Shown here piece by piece: positions 50,422-60,191 of a stretch of 64,000 nucleotides of DNA. This stretch comes from Litoribacillus peritrichatus. Its GTDB lineage: Bacteria; Pseudomonadota; Gammaproteobacteria; Pseudomonadales; Litoribrevibacteraceae. The number at the start of each line of letters is the position of its first letter. The first letter of the stretch is position 1. Made by a program: the position numbers and the translations under genes. Location of the stretch: NCBI RefSeq assembly GCF_039537985.1, contig NZ_BAABBN010000004.1, positions 930,001 to 994,000 on the forward strand, read 5' to 3'. The notes below the pieces were generated by a model. The model made no database searches. It saw only the letters and a program-made list of their open reading frames with translations, and had not been told where the DNA came from.

Positions 50422-51630
50422 TTGGATTCACAGCGCCGGATTTTGTCAGGTATGAGGCCTACGGGTCGTCTTCATTTAGGTCACTATCATGGTGTCCTAA
50501 AGAATTGGATTGATCTTCAGCACAGTTACGATTGTTTTTTCTTTGCTGCTGATTGGCACGCTTTGACGACGCACTATGCAGATCCAAGAGACATCGAGCA
50601 GCACACTTGGGAAATGGTTATTGATTGGTTAGCCGCAGGTGTTAAACCGGGTTCTTCGACCATCTTTATTCAGTCAAAAGTGCCTGAGCATGCAGAGCTG
50701 CACTTATTGTTGTCGATGATGACACCTTTAAGTTGGTTGGAACGTGTGCCTAGTTATAAGGATCAACAAGAAAAACTGAAAGACAGAGATCTGTCAACGT
50801 ATGGTTTCTTGGGGTATCCGTTGCTTCAAAGTGCAGACATTTTGATGTACCGCGCGGGCCGTGTGCCTGTGGGTGAAGATCAGGTTTCACACATTGAGCT
50901 AACGCGAGAAGTCGCTCGCCGGTTTAATCATATTTACGGTCGTGAGCCTGACTTTGAAATTCTGGCAGAAACAGCCATTAAGAAGATGGGCAAGAAAGCC
51001 GCCAAGCTTTATAAATCCATGCGTAAAGAATACATGGAGCGTGGTGACGTAGAGGCTTTGGAAAAAGGCAGGGCTCTATTGAACGACCAGCAGAATATTA
51101 CATTGGGTGATAAAGAGCGCCTGATGGGGTATCTGGAAGGCAGTGGTAAGGTTATTTTGCCTGAGCCTCAGTCTTTATTGACGCCAGAGTCTAAGATGCC
51201 GGGGCTGGATGGCCAGAAGATGTCTAAGTCTTATAACAACACAATCGCCTTGCGTGAAGACTCAGCCGTCGTAGAAGAAAAAATCAAGCGTATGATGACT
51301 GATCCTCAGCGTGTACGTTTGACTGACCCGGGTGATCCGGATAAGTGTCCTGTATGGCAGCTTCATGAGGTGTATTCTGATGAAGATGTGAAAGATTGGG
51401 TGCAAAAGGGCTGTCGTTCAGCGGGTATTGGTTGTTTGGATTGTAAGAAGCCGATTATTGAATCGGTTTTGAAAGAACAGGCTCCGATCCACGAACGAGC
51501 GGTTGAGTATGAAAACAATCCGCAGCTGGTGAAAAACATCATTAAAGAAGGCAATGAAAGAGCGCGTGAAGAAGCGCGAGCTACTTTGATTGAAGTAAGA
51601 GACGCTATGGCGCTTTCTTACAGAAACTGA
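50422..51630 (+). CDS. trpS: Tryptophanyl-tRNA synthetase (TTG start)
   Basis: A 402-residue class I synthetase. GRLHLGHYHG gives the HIGH signature and QKMSKSYNN the KMSKS signature. It is longer than E. coli TrpS (334 residues), in line with pseudomonad-type TrpS that have extra sequence in the middle and a C-terminal CLDCKKPI segment. TTG 50422 is preceded by TAGGAG. Charges tRNA(Trp). Confidence 0.93.
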   Translation: MDSQRRILSGMRPTGRLHLGHYHGVLKNWIDLQHSYDCFFFAADWHALTTHYADPRDIEQHTWEMVIDWLAAGVKPGSSTIFIQSKVPEHAELHLLLSMMTPLSWLERVPSYKDQQEKLKDRDLSTYGFLGYPLLQSADILMYRAGRVPVGEDQVSHIELTREVARRFNHIYGREPDFEILAETAIKKMGKKAAKLYKSMRKEYMERGDVEALEKGRALLNDQQNITLGDKERLMGYLEGSGKVILPEPQSLLTPESKMPGLDGQKMSKSYNNTIALREDSAVVEEKIKRMMTDPQRVRLTDPGDPDKCPVWQLHEVYSDEDVKDWVQKGCRSAGIGCLDCKKPIIESVLKEQAPIHERAVEYENNPQLVKNIIKEGNERAREEARATLIEVRDAMALSYRN

Positions 51631-51684
51631 CAGGCTGTTGTTTGATTGGTAATTCAAGCATGAAATGGCCTTAGGTTTTGTGAT

Positions 51685-51714
51685 AAATTGGCGATCTTAT
51701 GATCGCCAATTTTT
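51685..51714 (+). terminator. Rho-independent terminator after trpS
   Basis: AAATTGGCGATC (51685-51696) pairs perfectly with 51701-51712 around TTAT, followed by T residues. Confidence 0.85.
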
Positions 51715-51770
51715 GTTTTGTATTCGATTGATATTTAAATCAGTGATTGTTGGGAAACAATAGGAATACC

Positions 51771-52715
51771 ATGTCTGACACTGTTGATTCTGTCTTAGAA
51801 TCTGCTTCGGAGAGCGATACTTCCGCTCATCCTGAACAGCAGCAGCTGCCGCTTGCGAAAGTGGGTGGTGAGCCTGTGACTGAAATTCCTCAAGATTTGT
51901 ATATCCCGCCTGAAGCGCTGGAAGTGTTCCTGGATGCCTTTGAAGGGCCTTTGGATCTACTGCTTTATCTTATCCGTAAGCAAAATATAGATATTCTTGA
52001 CATTAACATCAGTCAGATAACGGCTCAGTACATGGAGTACGTTGAGCTGATGAAGGCTACCCGTTTTGAATTGGCTGCCGAGTATTTGGTGATGGCAGCC
52101 ATGTTGGCGGAAATTAAATCCAGAAGTCTGTTGCCAAGAAATAACGAAAATGACATCGAGGAAGAAGATCCAAGAGCAGAGTTGATCCGTCGCTTGCAAG
52201 AATACGAACGGTTCAAGGTTGCTGCTGAAAACCTGGATGAAATACCTCGTCTGGAGCGTGATGTGATGGTCGCGCCGGACAGAAATGATGATTTTGATCG
52301 AGTTATTAAGCACCCTGATGTGGACTTGAGAGAGGTTCTGGTGGCTATGTCCGAGATTCTCAAGCGGGCTGAGATGTTCGAACATCACCATATCAGTCGG
52401 GAAGTGCTTTCTACTCGTGAGCGAATGTCTCAGGTATTAAATAAAGTCAAATTTGGCCAGCTTGTCTCCTTTATGGATTTATTTTCTGCGGAGGAAGGCA
52501 AGATGGGCGTGGTTGTGACTTTTATGGCGGTCATGGAGCTGATTAAGGAATCTCTGTTGGAGCTGTCTCAGTCGGAAGTGTTTGGCGAGATTTATGTTCG
52601 GGCCAGAATGGATGCAACAGAAGACAGCGAAAATAATGACGATCAGGAATCTGCGCCTGATGCATTAATTGATTCTACACCAGAAATGAGAAAGGAGGGC
52701 GAGGATGGCCAATAA
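51771..52715 (+). CDS. scpA: Segregation and condensation protein A
   Basis: A 314-residue kleisin. After an acidic N-terminal 40 residues comes the signature LEVFLDAFEGPLDLLLYLIR, then IDILDINISQITAQYMEYVE, and the C-terminal winged helix (FMAVMELIKESLLELSQS). With ScpB and SMC it forms the condensin-like complex that compacts DNA. ATG 51771 is chosen with AGGAA upstream. It overlaps scpB by 11 nt. Confidence 0.93.
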   Translation: MSDTVDSVLESASESDTSAHPEQQQLPLAKVGGEPVTEIPQDLYIPPEALEVFLDAFEGPLDLLLYLIRKQNIDILDINISQITAQYMEYVELMKATRFELAAEYLVMAAMLAEIKSRSLLPRNNENDIEEEDPRAELIRRLQEYERFKVAAENLDEIPRLERDVMVAPDRNDDFDRVIKHPDVDLREVLVAMSEILKRAEMFEHHHISREVLSTRERMSQVLNKVKFGQLVSFMDLFSAEEGKMGVVVTFMAVMELIKESLLELSQSEVFGEIYVRARMDATEDSENNDDQESAPDALIDSTPEMRKEGEDGQ

Positions 52716-54141
52716 AATAACTGCAAAGTTATTGGAGCAAATCATTGAGGCCGCTTTGTTGGTTTCTGGTAAGCCAATTTCTGTTTCGGACGTAAAGAGT
52801 TACTTCGGAGAGGAAGATGTGGTTCCTCATTCTTCAGATATTCGTCAGGTATTTCAGAAATTAGTCCGCCGTTATAAAGCAAGGGGCATTGAGCTCAAGG
52901 AAGTGGCTTCAGGCTTTCGTTTTCAGGTGGCTGAAAATGTAGCGCCTTATGTGATTAAGCAGTGGGAGGAGCGTCCTCCCAGATATTCCAGGGCGTTGCT
53001 GGAGACCTTGGCGCTGATTGCGTATCGTCAGCCGATTACTCGTGGCGATATTGAAGACATACGTGGTGTTGCAGTGAGCAGTAACATCATCAGGACTTTG
53101 CTGGAGAGAGAGTGGGTTCGGGTTGTTGGTCATAAAGACGTACCGGGAAGGCCGGCTTTGTATGCCACTACCAGTAAGTTTTTAGACTACTTTAATTTGA
53201 AGTCCCTGACGGAATTGCCTGAACTGTCAGAGGTTAAAGATCTTGAGAGTATTAACCCGGAGCTGGATTTTGGCGAAGCCTTTGGGTTGGTTGCAGAAAG
53301 CGAAGATGAAAACGCGTCGTTTGATGGTGAGAGTGCGGATCTGATTCCGGATGCTGAGGCGCCTACCGATCAGGCCATTGATGAGGTTTCGGAGGAAGAC
53401 AGAGAACGCATCCGGTTGGCTAAGGAAGAGGCCAATAAGGAAGCTGAATATAAGCGAGAAATGGCGGCCCGGGAAGAGCTTCGGGATATTGACCGCTATA
53501 ACTCTGCAATTGAGAAAATGATACGTTCGCCGGATGCTCAGCGAGGTGTAGCTTCTGCTGCCCAGGAGGGAGATCTATCAGATGATGCTGTTCAGCAGGA
53601 TGCGGTTCAGCAAGAAACAGGGCAGGCATTGCCTGAGTGGTTGGCGGCTGCAAAAGATGCAGCTTCTGGTGCTAGTACTGATACGCCAGATGATGGTTTG
53701 GTAGAAAAGGATGTGCTAACCATAGAGCATCAGGCGGATTCGGACACATTGGCAAATTCGGGTGCGTCGACAGGAAAGTCCCGCTTTGCTCAGTTGGCAG
53801 ATCGTTTGGAAGCCTCTGTGGCTGAAGTGGAGCAGAAAGAGTTGCTGGCGCAGGAACAAGCTGAAAGTGACTTCGGAGATGTTTCGTTGGATGAGTCGTC
53901 GGACTTGTCTGAGGCAGTGGTTAGCGAGAATTCTGGTGTCTCTGAGTTGAGTGTTGGTGGTCAGCAAGAAGTTGCGGCTGGTGCTGAGGTTACGACTGGC
54001 GCAGGGGTTGAGGCTACGCCGACTGAAACGGTGGGCGGTGATATGAGTGAAGAAGAAATTGAGCAATTTATTCAGCGAAAGTTAGCTGAGCAGGCTGCCT
54101 TGTTGGATAAATCAAATTCGGATGATGAGTCTGAAGAATAA
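52705..54141 (+). CDS. scpB: Segregation and condensation protein B with long acidic tail
   Basis: The first 180 residues hold the ScpB winged-helix domains (LLEQIIEAALLVSGKPIS, then ALLETLALIAYRQPITRGDI and GRPALYATTSKFLDYF). The remaining roughly 300 residues are acidic and low in complexity (rich in Glu, Asp, Ser, Ala), ending in a short helix EEEIEQFIQRKLAEQAAL. Typical ScpB are about 200-250 residues. The tail may be disordered; its role is unknown. Overlaps scpA. Confidence 0.9.
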   Translation: MANKITAKLLEQIIEAALLVSGKPISVSDVKSYFGEEDVVPHSSDIRQVFQKLVRRYKARGIELKEVASGFRFQVAENVAPYVIKQWEERPPRYSRALLETLALIAYRQPITRGDIEDIRGVAVSSNIIRTLLEREWVRVVGHKDVPGRPALYATTSKFLDYFNLKSLTELPELSEVKDLESINPELDFGEAFGLVAESEDENASFDGESADLIPDAEAPTDQAIDEVSEEDRERIRLAKEEANKEAEYKREMAAREELRDIDRYNSAIEKMIRSPDAQRGVASAAQEGDLSDDAVQQDAVQQETGQALPEWLAAAKDAASGASTDTPDDGLVEKDVLTIEHQADSDTLANSGASTGKSRFAQLADRLEASVAEVEQKELLAQEQAESDFGDVSLDESSDLSEAVVSENSGVSELSVGGQQEVAAGAEVTTGAGVEATPTETVGGDMSEEEIEQFIQRKLAEQAALLDKSNSDDESEE

Positions 54142-54184
54142 TTTAACTCTCAGGCATGTTGTTTGAGAGGTGTGAGGAAGAGAA

Positions 54185-55030
54185 ATGAAAGAAAGAGTTC
54201 AGAAGGTTTTGGGGCAGATAGGTATTGGATCTCGCCGCGAAATTGAACGTTGGATTGAAGATGGCCGAATTAAAATCGGTGATGAAGTGGCTCAGTTAGG
54301 TGATCGAATTGATTCCCGTGATCAGGTGTTTCTTGATGGTCGTAAGGTAGATCTTAAGGCTTTGGATGAGACTCAGTGTCGAGTGCTGATTTACAATAAG
54401 CCGGAAGGTGAGGTTTGTACCCGAAGTGATCCGGAGGGGCGCCCGACGGTTTTCGATCGTTTGCCGAAGTTGAAAGGACAGCGCTGGATCAGTGTTGGCC
54501 GATTGGATGTTAATACAACCGGTTTACTTTTGTTTACCACCGACGGTGAGTTGGCCAACAAGTTAATGCACCCATCCAGTGAAATTGATCGTGAGTATTT
54601 GTGTCGTGTGCATGGCGCTGTGGATGAGGCGATGATTAATCGTCTTCGTGAGGGTGTTTTGCTTGAAGATGGCATGGCTCAGTTCACTGATGTCGTTCAT
54701 GGTGGCGGTGAAGGTCGTAACCAGTGGTTTTATGTATGTGTTATGGAAGGCCGTAACCGTGAGGTGCGTAGACTTTGGGCTTCTCAGGAGGTTGAGGTTA
54801 ACCGTCTTAAGCGTGTGCGTTATGGTTCTGTATTTTTACCTTCCGAGTGTAAGGTGGGTACTTGGGTTGAAATGCCGAATAAAGAAGTGAATGACGTTCG
54901 CTCCCGTTTGGGATTGTCAAAGATCGCATTTGCGCGTCGTACTCAGGATGAGCGAATGAAGATGGATCGACGTAAGCGTCAACAAAAGAATACTCAGCGC
55001 CGAACGGCGAAAAAGAGTCGCCGTCGTTAG
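54185..55030 (+). CDS. rluB: 23S rRNA pseudouridine synthase RluB
   Basis: A 281-residue enzyme with an N-terminal S4 RNA-binding domain (MKERVQKVLGQIGIGSRREI) and a synthase domain with the catalytic-Asp motif GRLDVNTTGLLLFT. The C-terminal 30 residues are highly basic (RRKRQQKNTQRRTAKKSRRR). It makes pseudouridine at position 2605 in 23S rRNA. Follows scpB by 43 nt, the standard gammaproteobacterial order. Confidence 0.92.
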   Translation: MKERVQKVLGQIGIGSRREIERWIEDGRIKIGDEVAQLGDRIDSRDQVFLDGRKVDLKALDETQCRVLIYNKPEGEVCTRSDPEGRPTVFDRLPKLKGQRWISVGRLDVNTTGLLLFTTDGELANKLMHPSSEIDREYLCRVHGAVDEAMINRLREGVLLEDGMAQFTDVVHGGGEGRNQWFYVCVMEGRNREVRRLWASQEVEVNRLKRVRYGSVFLPSECKVGTWVEMPNKEVNDVRSRLGLSKIAFARRTQDERMKMDRRKRQQKNTQRRTAKKSRRR

Positions 55031-55064
55031 TCGTATTGAGTTGGTAGGTTGTACTGGCCTATAC

Positions 55065-55100
55065 AGATCAAATCAGGTGATTATTCACCTGATTTGATCT
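55065..55100. terminator. Bidirectional terminator between rluB and diguanylate cyclase
   Basis: AGATCAAATCAGGTGA (55065-55080) pairs perfectly over 16 bp with 55085-55100 around TTAT. It overlaps the 3' end of the GGDEF gene, including its stop. Convergent-gene position suggests it serves both transcripts. Confidence 0.75.
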
Positions 55101-56001
55101 GGTTTCTTCCAGAGACTTTGGCTTGGTACAGGGCTTTGTCTGCGCGACAAACTAATTCTTCTGTTTTGTCTGTGTTTCTGCAGCTGGCAACGCCGATACT
55201 GACGGTAACTTCAATATCCGACTCTCCGCATTTTACGGAGTGTTGTTCAATTTTCTTTCTGATTCGTTCTGCAATGATTTGAGCGCCATTATGATCGGTC
55301 TTGTTCAGAACCAGTAGAAACTCTTCTCCGCCGTAACGGAAAAGCAAGTCTGTTTGGCGGCACACATCTTTAATGATGTTGACGGTGTCTTTTAATGCCT
55401 GATCTCCAGCACTATGGCCGAAGCGATCGTTGACAGATTTAAAATGGTCGAGATCCAGCATTAGGATCGACATGGGTAGGTTGTGGCGTTTGGACAGTTC
55501 TACCTCGCGAGATAAGGTTTCATCCATCGCGGCCCGATTCCAGGTGTTGGTCAGTGGGTCTTTTCGAGCGGCGGTGATGGCTGCGCGATAAGTCAGTGAG
55601 TTTTTCAGCGGAAAGTAGAGTGTGCTGAATAAGCCCTCCAGAATGGTAAGTTCTTCCTCAATGAATCGTTTTGATCTCGATAGGGTGATCTCGCCCATGC
55701 TTTCTGTTTCTGAAGAAAGTTGGTAGGTGCAGCGATGGGTGTTTTGCTGACCCATTGAAATCGATAGATGGTCAGTATCGTTGGTTTGATAAACTATACC
55801 ACCGACCTGAACGACTTGCTGAATTTCGCGATAGAAAATATTCAACAGTTTTTCGACGTCCAATGTCGTTTGCAATTGTGCAGTCAGTCTTTGGCGTACC
55901 TCTTTCTGGCGTTCCTGGGTTTTTACCAGATTAGTAAATGCTGAAAATGACTTAGCATCTTTAAGTGAAACACGCTGTCTTGGTTGCACGGTTGTAACCA
56001 T
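55081..56001 (-). CDS. Diguanylate cyclase (GGDEF)
   Basis: A 306-residue protein. The N-terminal half is a GAF-like sensor (about 30-130). The GGDEF domain has DHFKSVNDRFGH and the active-site RYGGEEFLLVL (GGEEF). A degenerate inhibitory RxxD pattern was not checked. It makes cyclic-di-GMP. ATG 56001 is chosen for the GAGG eight bases upstream; an earlier in-frame ATG at 56034 adds 11 residues. Confidence 0.9.
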   Translation of the reverse strand: MVTTVQPRQRVSLKDAKSFSAFTNLVKTQERQKEVRQRLTAQLQTTLDVEKLLNIFYREIQQVVQVGGIVYQTNDTDHLSISMGQQNTHRCTYQLSSETESMGEITLSRSKRFIEEELTILEGLFSTLYFPLKNSLTYRAAITAARKDPLTNTWNRAAMDETLSREVELSKRHNLPMSILMLDLDHFKSVNDRFGHSAGDQALKDTVNIIKDVCRQTDLLFRYGGEEFLLVLNKTDHNGAQIIAERIRKKIEQHSVKCGESDIEVTVSIGVASCRNTDKTEELVCRADKALYQAKVSGRNQIKSGE

Positions 56002-56330
56002 ATTTACCTCGGACTTTAAATTCTTGGACGTCAAGCTATTAAAATTATCTGTGCTTGGGTAAAAGCCAAAGGTATGCCAATGATGAAATTTATAAAATTA
56101 TCAGTGAGTTATCGTATGTTTCTTTGTTCTTATTGATAAATTTGATGGTTTGTTGACGCATTGATGGGGAGGTGGCAATTTATTGCCGCCATGGTTATGA
56201 CGCTTAAATGGGGGTTTAACTTAAAAGTAAGAATTTTGACGCTGGTTTGGGTGTTCTTTGACGTGCTTTGAGAGGAGGGTTGAGGGCCCTGAGGGTGCAG
56301 GGCTCTTTTTAAGTTTTGCTTGTTTCAGCG
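56002..56330. other. Intergenic region between diguanylate cyclase and yciK
   Basis: About 330 nt with no convincing gene. It contains a GGGCCCT / AGGGCTC hairpin at about 56282-56306 followed by T residues on the plus strand. Confidence 0.4.
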
Positions 56331-57077
56331 TTACTTAGTCTGGGCATCAATTTTTTGGCTGTTTATTTCCAGGCTGCTGTCAGACATCAAATAAAGGTAC
56401 GCATTCATAATTTCATCGGGTGCCGGATTGTTGGTTGGCACTTCACCGGGGTATGCCCAGGCTCTCATTTGAGTTCTTGTTGCTCCGGGGTTGATGGAGT
56501 TTACTCGGATCTTGGAAATGCCGGGTAATTCGTCTGCAAGGGTTTCCATCAGTCCTTCGGTGGCAAACTTAGACGCTGCATAAGCCCCCCAATGAGCTCG
56601 CCCTTTGCGGCCAACGCTTGATGATGTGAAGACAATGGACGATGGCGTGTCTTTGTCCATAAGCGGTAATAGAGCTTGGGTCAGCATGAAGGTGGCATTA
56701 ACGTTGACCTGCATGACTTTCATCCATAAGGACGGGTCATAAGACTGAATAGGAGAGCGAACGCCTAAAAGACTGGCATTGTTTAGCAGGCCGTCTATGG
56801 TTCCGAATTCCTGCTCGATCAAAGCGGCGAGTTCTTCGTATTGTTCTGGTTGAGCGAATTCAAGGTCGAGCGGGCAAATTGCCGGAAGTTCAAGGCCGAG
56901 TGCTTCGATTTCATCATAAACAGGGTTGAGTGATTCTTCGTTGCGGCCATGAAGTAAAACAGTGGCGCCGTACTTTGCGAATGTGATTGCGGCGGCTCGG
57001 CCAATACCGGCGGCGGCGCCAGTGACCATTATTTTTTTGCCTTTCAGGCATCCTTCAGGGGCATCAAAATCAAACAT
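56331..57077 (-). CDS. yciK: SDR-family oxidoreductase YciK
   Basis: A 248-residue short-chain dehydrogenase. The NAD(P)-binding motif is MVTGAAAGIGRAA; the catalytic set includes FTSSSVGRKG with Ser and YAASKFATEGL with Tyr and Lys. YciK-type by gene context (next to mupP and ubiG). Substrate unknown. Confidence 0.9.
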   Translation of the reverse strand: MFDFDAPEGCLKGKKIMVTGAAAGIGRAAAITFAKYGATVLLHGRNEESLNPVYDEIEALGLELPAICPLDLEFAQPEQYEELAALIEQEFGTIDGLLNNASLLGVRSPIQSYDPSLWMKVMQVNVNATFMLTQALLPLMDKDTPSSIVFTSSSVGRKGRAHWGAYAASKFATEGLMETLADELPGISKIRVNSINPGATRTQMRAWAYPGEVPTNNPAPDEIMNAYLYLMSDSSLEINSQKIDAQTK

Positions 57078-57128
57078 GATTGCTTCTTCTATTTGTAAAT
57101 AACGGGTTAGAAATATAATTCAGAGGAA

Positions 57129-57782
57129 TTATATAAGATTTAAGAGTTCAGTTGGCGTTTTTAGTAAGTGATTTGCGTTCCATTGTGTGGGGTTATCTTC
57201 TTTGTGGATATAACCCCAGCAGGCGGCCGCACTTGGCATGTGGGCGTTAATTGCAGCATCAATGTCTCGTTTGTGATCGCCAACATAAAGGCACTCTTCG
57301 GGAGTGATATTCAGTTGCTTAGCTGAGTTTAGCAGCCCCTCCGGATGAGGTTTGATTTCGGTGACGTCGTCTCTGGTGATTCCGACTTTCACCGGAATGA
57401 TTTGCTCCAGCTGAGGCTCGATGTGCTGATAAAATCTGCGGCCCTTATTGGTGATGATGGCAATAGGGATGTCTTTCGATTTTAGCTGAAGGAGCAGGCT
57501 TTCAATTTCTTCAAACAGTGGGCAGCTGGTGTGCACTTCCTGATCATACAGCTCGAGAAACTGAGTGTTAAGTTGTTGAAAATTTTCAGCGTCGGCAGTG
57601 ATGCCAAGACAGTTTTCAATCATGACGGCGGCACCGTTTGATGCCCATTGTCTGACGGTCTCGAAATCAACTTCTGCAGTGCCAAGTTCAAGAGCCTGTT
57701 TATTTAATATAGAGTGAAAGTGTACGGCGGAGTCCAGCAGGGTTCCGTCGAGATCAAATAAAACAGCTTTATATCTCTGCAT
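57129..57782 (-). CDS. mupP: MupP-type phosphatase (N-acetylmuramic acid 6-phosphate)
   Basis: A 217-residue HAD phosphatase with VLFDLDGTLLDS (nucleophile Asp), IAIITNKGR (motif II) and VGDHKRDIDAA (motif IV). In Pseudomonas the gene between ubiG and yciK encodes MupP, the MurNAc-6-phosphate phosphatase of peptidoglycan recycling; a generic phosphoglycolate phosphatase (Gph) is the alternative. Context supports MupP. Confidence 0.82.
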   Translation of the reverse strand: MQRYKAVLFDLDGTLLDSAVHFHSILNKQALELGTAEVDFETVRQWASNGAAVMIENCLGITADAENFQQLNTQFLELYDQEVHTSCPLFEEIESLLLQLKSKDIPIAIITNKGRRFYQHIEPQLEQIIPVKVGITRDDVTEIKPHPEGLLNSAKQLNITPEECLYVGDHKRDIDAAINAHMPSAAACWGYIHKEDNPTQWNANHLLKTPTELLNLI

Positions 57783-57807
57783 TGAGTATCAGGCTCTTGT
57801 GTGTTGT

Positions 57808-58527
57808 TTAGCTTTGTTTGGTTGTATGGATCATGTAATTGACATCTACGTCATCCGCCAGCTTGTAAACTTTGGTGAGCGGGTTGTAGGTTAGGCCAAT
57901 GCTTTCGTGTGTTTTCAGGTTGGCTTGGCGCGCCCAGCGAGTCAGTTCAGCGGGTTTGATGAATTTTTTAAATTCATGAGTACCTTTTGGCAGCATTTGA
58001 AGTACGTATTCGGCACCGACAATTGCGAACATGAATGCTTTCGGATTGCGATTGATGGTGGAGAAGAATACGTGGCCGTCAGGTTTAACCAGCTTTGAGC
58101 AGGCCCGGATAATGGATGACGGGTCTGGCACATGTTCCAGCATTTCCATGCAGGTTACGACATCGAAGCTGCCGGGTTGTTGTTCGGCCAGTTCTTCAAC
58201 AGGAATCTGCTTGTATTCGATGTTTTCAACGCCCATTTCAAGTGCGTGCAGCTGAGCAACGGACAGCGGTGCTTCGCCCATATCGATACCTAAAACATCG
58301 GCGCCACGTCTTGCCATGGATTCGGCAAGAATGCCTCCTCCGCATCCTACATCGAGAACGCGCTTGCCTTGTAGTTGAGTTTTCTCGTTGATGAAATTGA
58401 GGCGCAAAGGATTTATTTCATGCAGTGGTTTGAATTCACTGTTGTGATCCCACCATCGGCTTGCTAATGCTTCAAATTTTGCGATTTCTTCTGCGTCTAC
58501 ATTTAGTGTTTTAGGTTGTTCAGTCAT
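57808..58527 (-). CDS. ubiG: Ubiquinone biosynthesis O-methyltransferase
   Basis: A 239-residue SAM methyltransferase with VDAEEIAKFEALASRWWDHN at the start, SAM motif LDVGCGGGILAESMARRG, and TINRNPKAFMFAIVGAEYVL near 165. UbiG carries out both O-methylations in ubiquinone synthesis. It is 25 nt upstream of mupP on the same strand. Confidence 0.95.
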   Translation of the reverse strand: MTEQPKTLNVDAEEIAKFEALASRWWDHNSEFKPLHEINPLRLNFINEKTQLQGKRVLDVGCGGGILAESMARRGADVLGIDMGEAPLSVAQLHALEMGVENIEYKQIPVEELAEQQPGSFDVVTCMEMLEHVPDPSSIIRACSKLVKPDGHVFFSTINRNPKAFMFAIVGAEYVLQMLPKGTHEFKKFIKPAELTRWARQANLKTHESIGLTYNPLTKVYKLADDVDVNYMIHTTKQS

Positions 58528-58591
58528 GCCTGTACCTGAGTAACAATCTTAAATTATGTCGAATTCTATAATATTTTGACGGTGTTTGTGC

Positions 58592-59911
58592 TTACGCTGT
58601 CGTTTCTTTAATTTTTTCTGCCCAGTTCCTGGCTTTGTTGATGATGTTTTCAGTGTCCTGGCTGGTCAGTTTTTTGTCTTTCACTAGCTGGTGGCCTTCG
58701 GACCAAACATTACTGACTTGGTCTGCTCTCGCTGCATAAATAATTTGCGAGATGGGGTCGTATACCGGCTGGCAGTGTAGCGGGGATAGGTCGATGGCGA
58801 CGATGTCGGCCAATTTACCTGTTTCGAGGCTGCCTGTTTTGTTATCGATGCCCAGAGCTTTGGCTCCGTTCAGAGTTGCGGCTTTTAGCGCCTCTAAAGC
58901 GCTTAGGGCGGTTGCGTTCTGGCTGACGGCTTTTGCGAGCAGGGCAGCGGAGCGGGCTTCGCCTAGCATGTCCTGATCGTTATTGCTTGCGGCACCGTCT
59001 GTGCCGAGTGCGATGTTGATGCCATGTTCTTGCGCTTGATGAACAGGAGCAAAGCCGCTGGCTAATTTTAGATTGGATTCTGGGCAGTGAAGTAAATGGG
59101 CGCCGCTTGTGCTGATGGTTTCAATGTCTTCTTTTGTTAAGGCTGTCATGTGGACGCATTGTGTACTTTGGTCCAGAACGCCGAGTTCATGCAGGCGTTG
59201 AATGGGGCGTTTATTGTGTTGTTTTAATGATTCATCCACTTCAAATTGAGTTTCATGCAGGTGTACCTGAAGTTGGCATCCGTGATCTTGTTTCAGTTGA
59301 ATGCATTTGTTAAAGGTTTCGTCGGATACTGTGTATGGGGCGTGCGGCCCTGCTGCAATGCTGATTCTTGGATGATTTTTGTATTGTTCCAACAAGACTT
59401 TGGTTTTTTGAATGTATTCGTCTGGCCCGCTTCCCCATGCGGTAGGGAACTCCATGATCGGGGTGCAAAGTTGGGCTTTAATGCCCGCCTTGTCGATTAC
59501 CTGGGCAGAAACTTCCGGGAAGAAATACATATCGCTGTAAGTGGTGGTGCCGGAAAGTAGCATTTCTGCAATGGCGAGTTCTGTTCCGTCTTTAACAAAT
59601 TCTTCCTGTACCCACTTACCTTCGGCAGGCCAGATGTGGTCGTTCAGCCATGTCATTAATGGCAGGTCGTCGGCCATGCCTCTGAACAGTGTCATGGCTG
59701 CGTGGTTGTGGGTGTTGATTAAGCCGGGGATGAGTGCGTGATTATTCAGCTTAATAATGTTGCTTGATGGGTATTTTTGTTTTGCTTCGGAAGACGGAAG
59801 TATGTCTTCAATTTTATTATTGCTGATGACGAGAGTGTGCTTTTCAAGAACATATGGGGCTTTAAATTGAATAATCCATTGCGCTTCAAGTGATGTGAAA
59901 TTGGCCGCCAT
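58592..59911 (-). CDS. mtaD: TRZ/ATZ amidohydrolase, probable methylthioadenosine/SAH deaminase
   Basis: A 439-residue metal-dependent amidohydrolase. Metal and active-site motifs: LINTHNHAAMTLFRG, LQVHLHETQFEVDES, HCPESNLKLASG and LGTDGAASNNDQDM. The Pseudomonas gene at this position (next to ubiG, across from gyrA) is MtaD, which deaminates 5'-methylthioadenosine or S-adenosylhomocysteine. AAGGA precedes the ATG. The partner gene mtnA is not in this window. Confidence 0.85.
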   Translation of the reverse strand: MAANFTSLEAQWIIQFKAPYVLEKHTLVISNNKIEDILPSSEAKQKYPSSNIIKLNNHALIPGLINTHNHAAMTLFRGMADDLPLMTWLNDHIWPAEGKWVQEEFVKDGTELAIAEMLLSGTTTYSDMYFFPEVSAQVIDKAGIKAQLCTPIMEFPTAWGSGPDEYIQKTKVLLEQYKNHPRISIAAGPHAPYTVSDETFNKCIQLKQDHGCQLQVHLHETQFEVDESLKQHNKRPIQRLHELGVLDQSTQCVHMTALTKEDIETISTSGAHLLHCPESNLKLASGFAPVHQAQEHGINIALGTDGAASNNDQDMLGEARSAALLAKAVSQNATALSALEALKAATLNGAKALGIDNKTGSLETGKLADIVAIDLSPLHCQPVYDPISQIIYAARADQVSNVWSEGHQLVKDKKLTSQDTENIINKARNWAEKIKETTA

Positions 59912-60191
59912 TTGTACAGATCCTTCTCGATTTTTAGTTCATGCATTAAGTGCGCACTATTGTCCATCATTGGTATATGTTTTTCTATAAAAAACGCCAA
60001 AGCTGGTGTATGATTTCGATCTTATTTTCAGATAGTTAACTCGCCATTTATGGATGCTTCTGATAAATCGTTGCGCTTGTGCATGTAACCTACCGTCGCT
60101 GCATGAATAAGACCAAAAGCATAAATTGCAGTTTGATAGTCGCAACTAATAGCAAGCACGAAGGTGTGTGACGACAAGGGAATTAGTTTTT

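Noticed and set aside
51957..52391. 144-codon antisense frame inside scpA
   Set aside because: Antisense shadow of a clear kleisin gene, with no start context.
56282..56310. Hairpin with T run in the diguanylate cyclase-yciK gap
   Set aside because: The T run follows on the plus strand, where there is no gene to terminate; not counted as a terminator of yciK.
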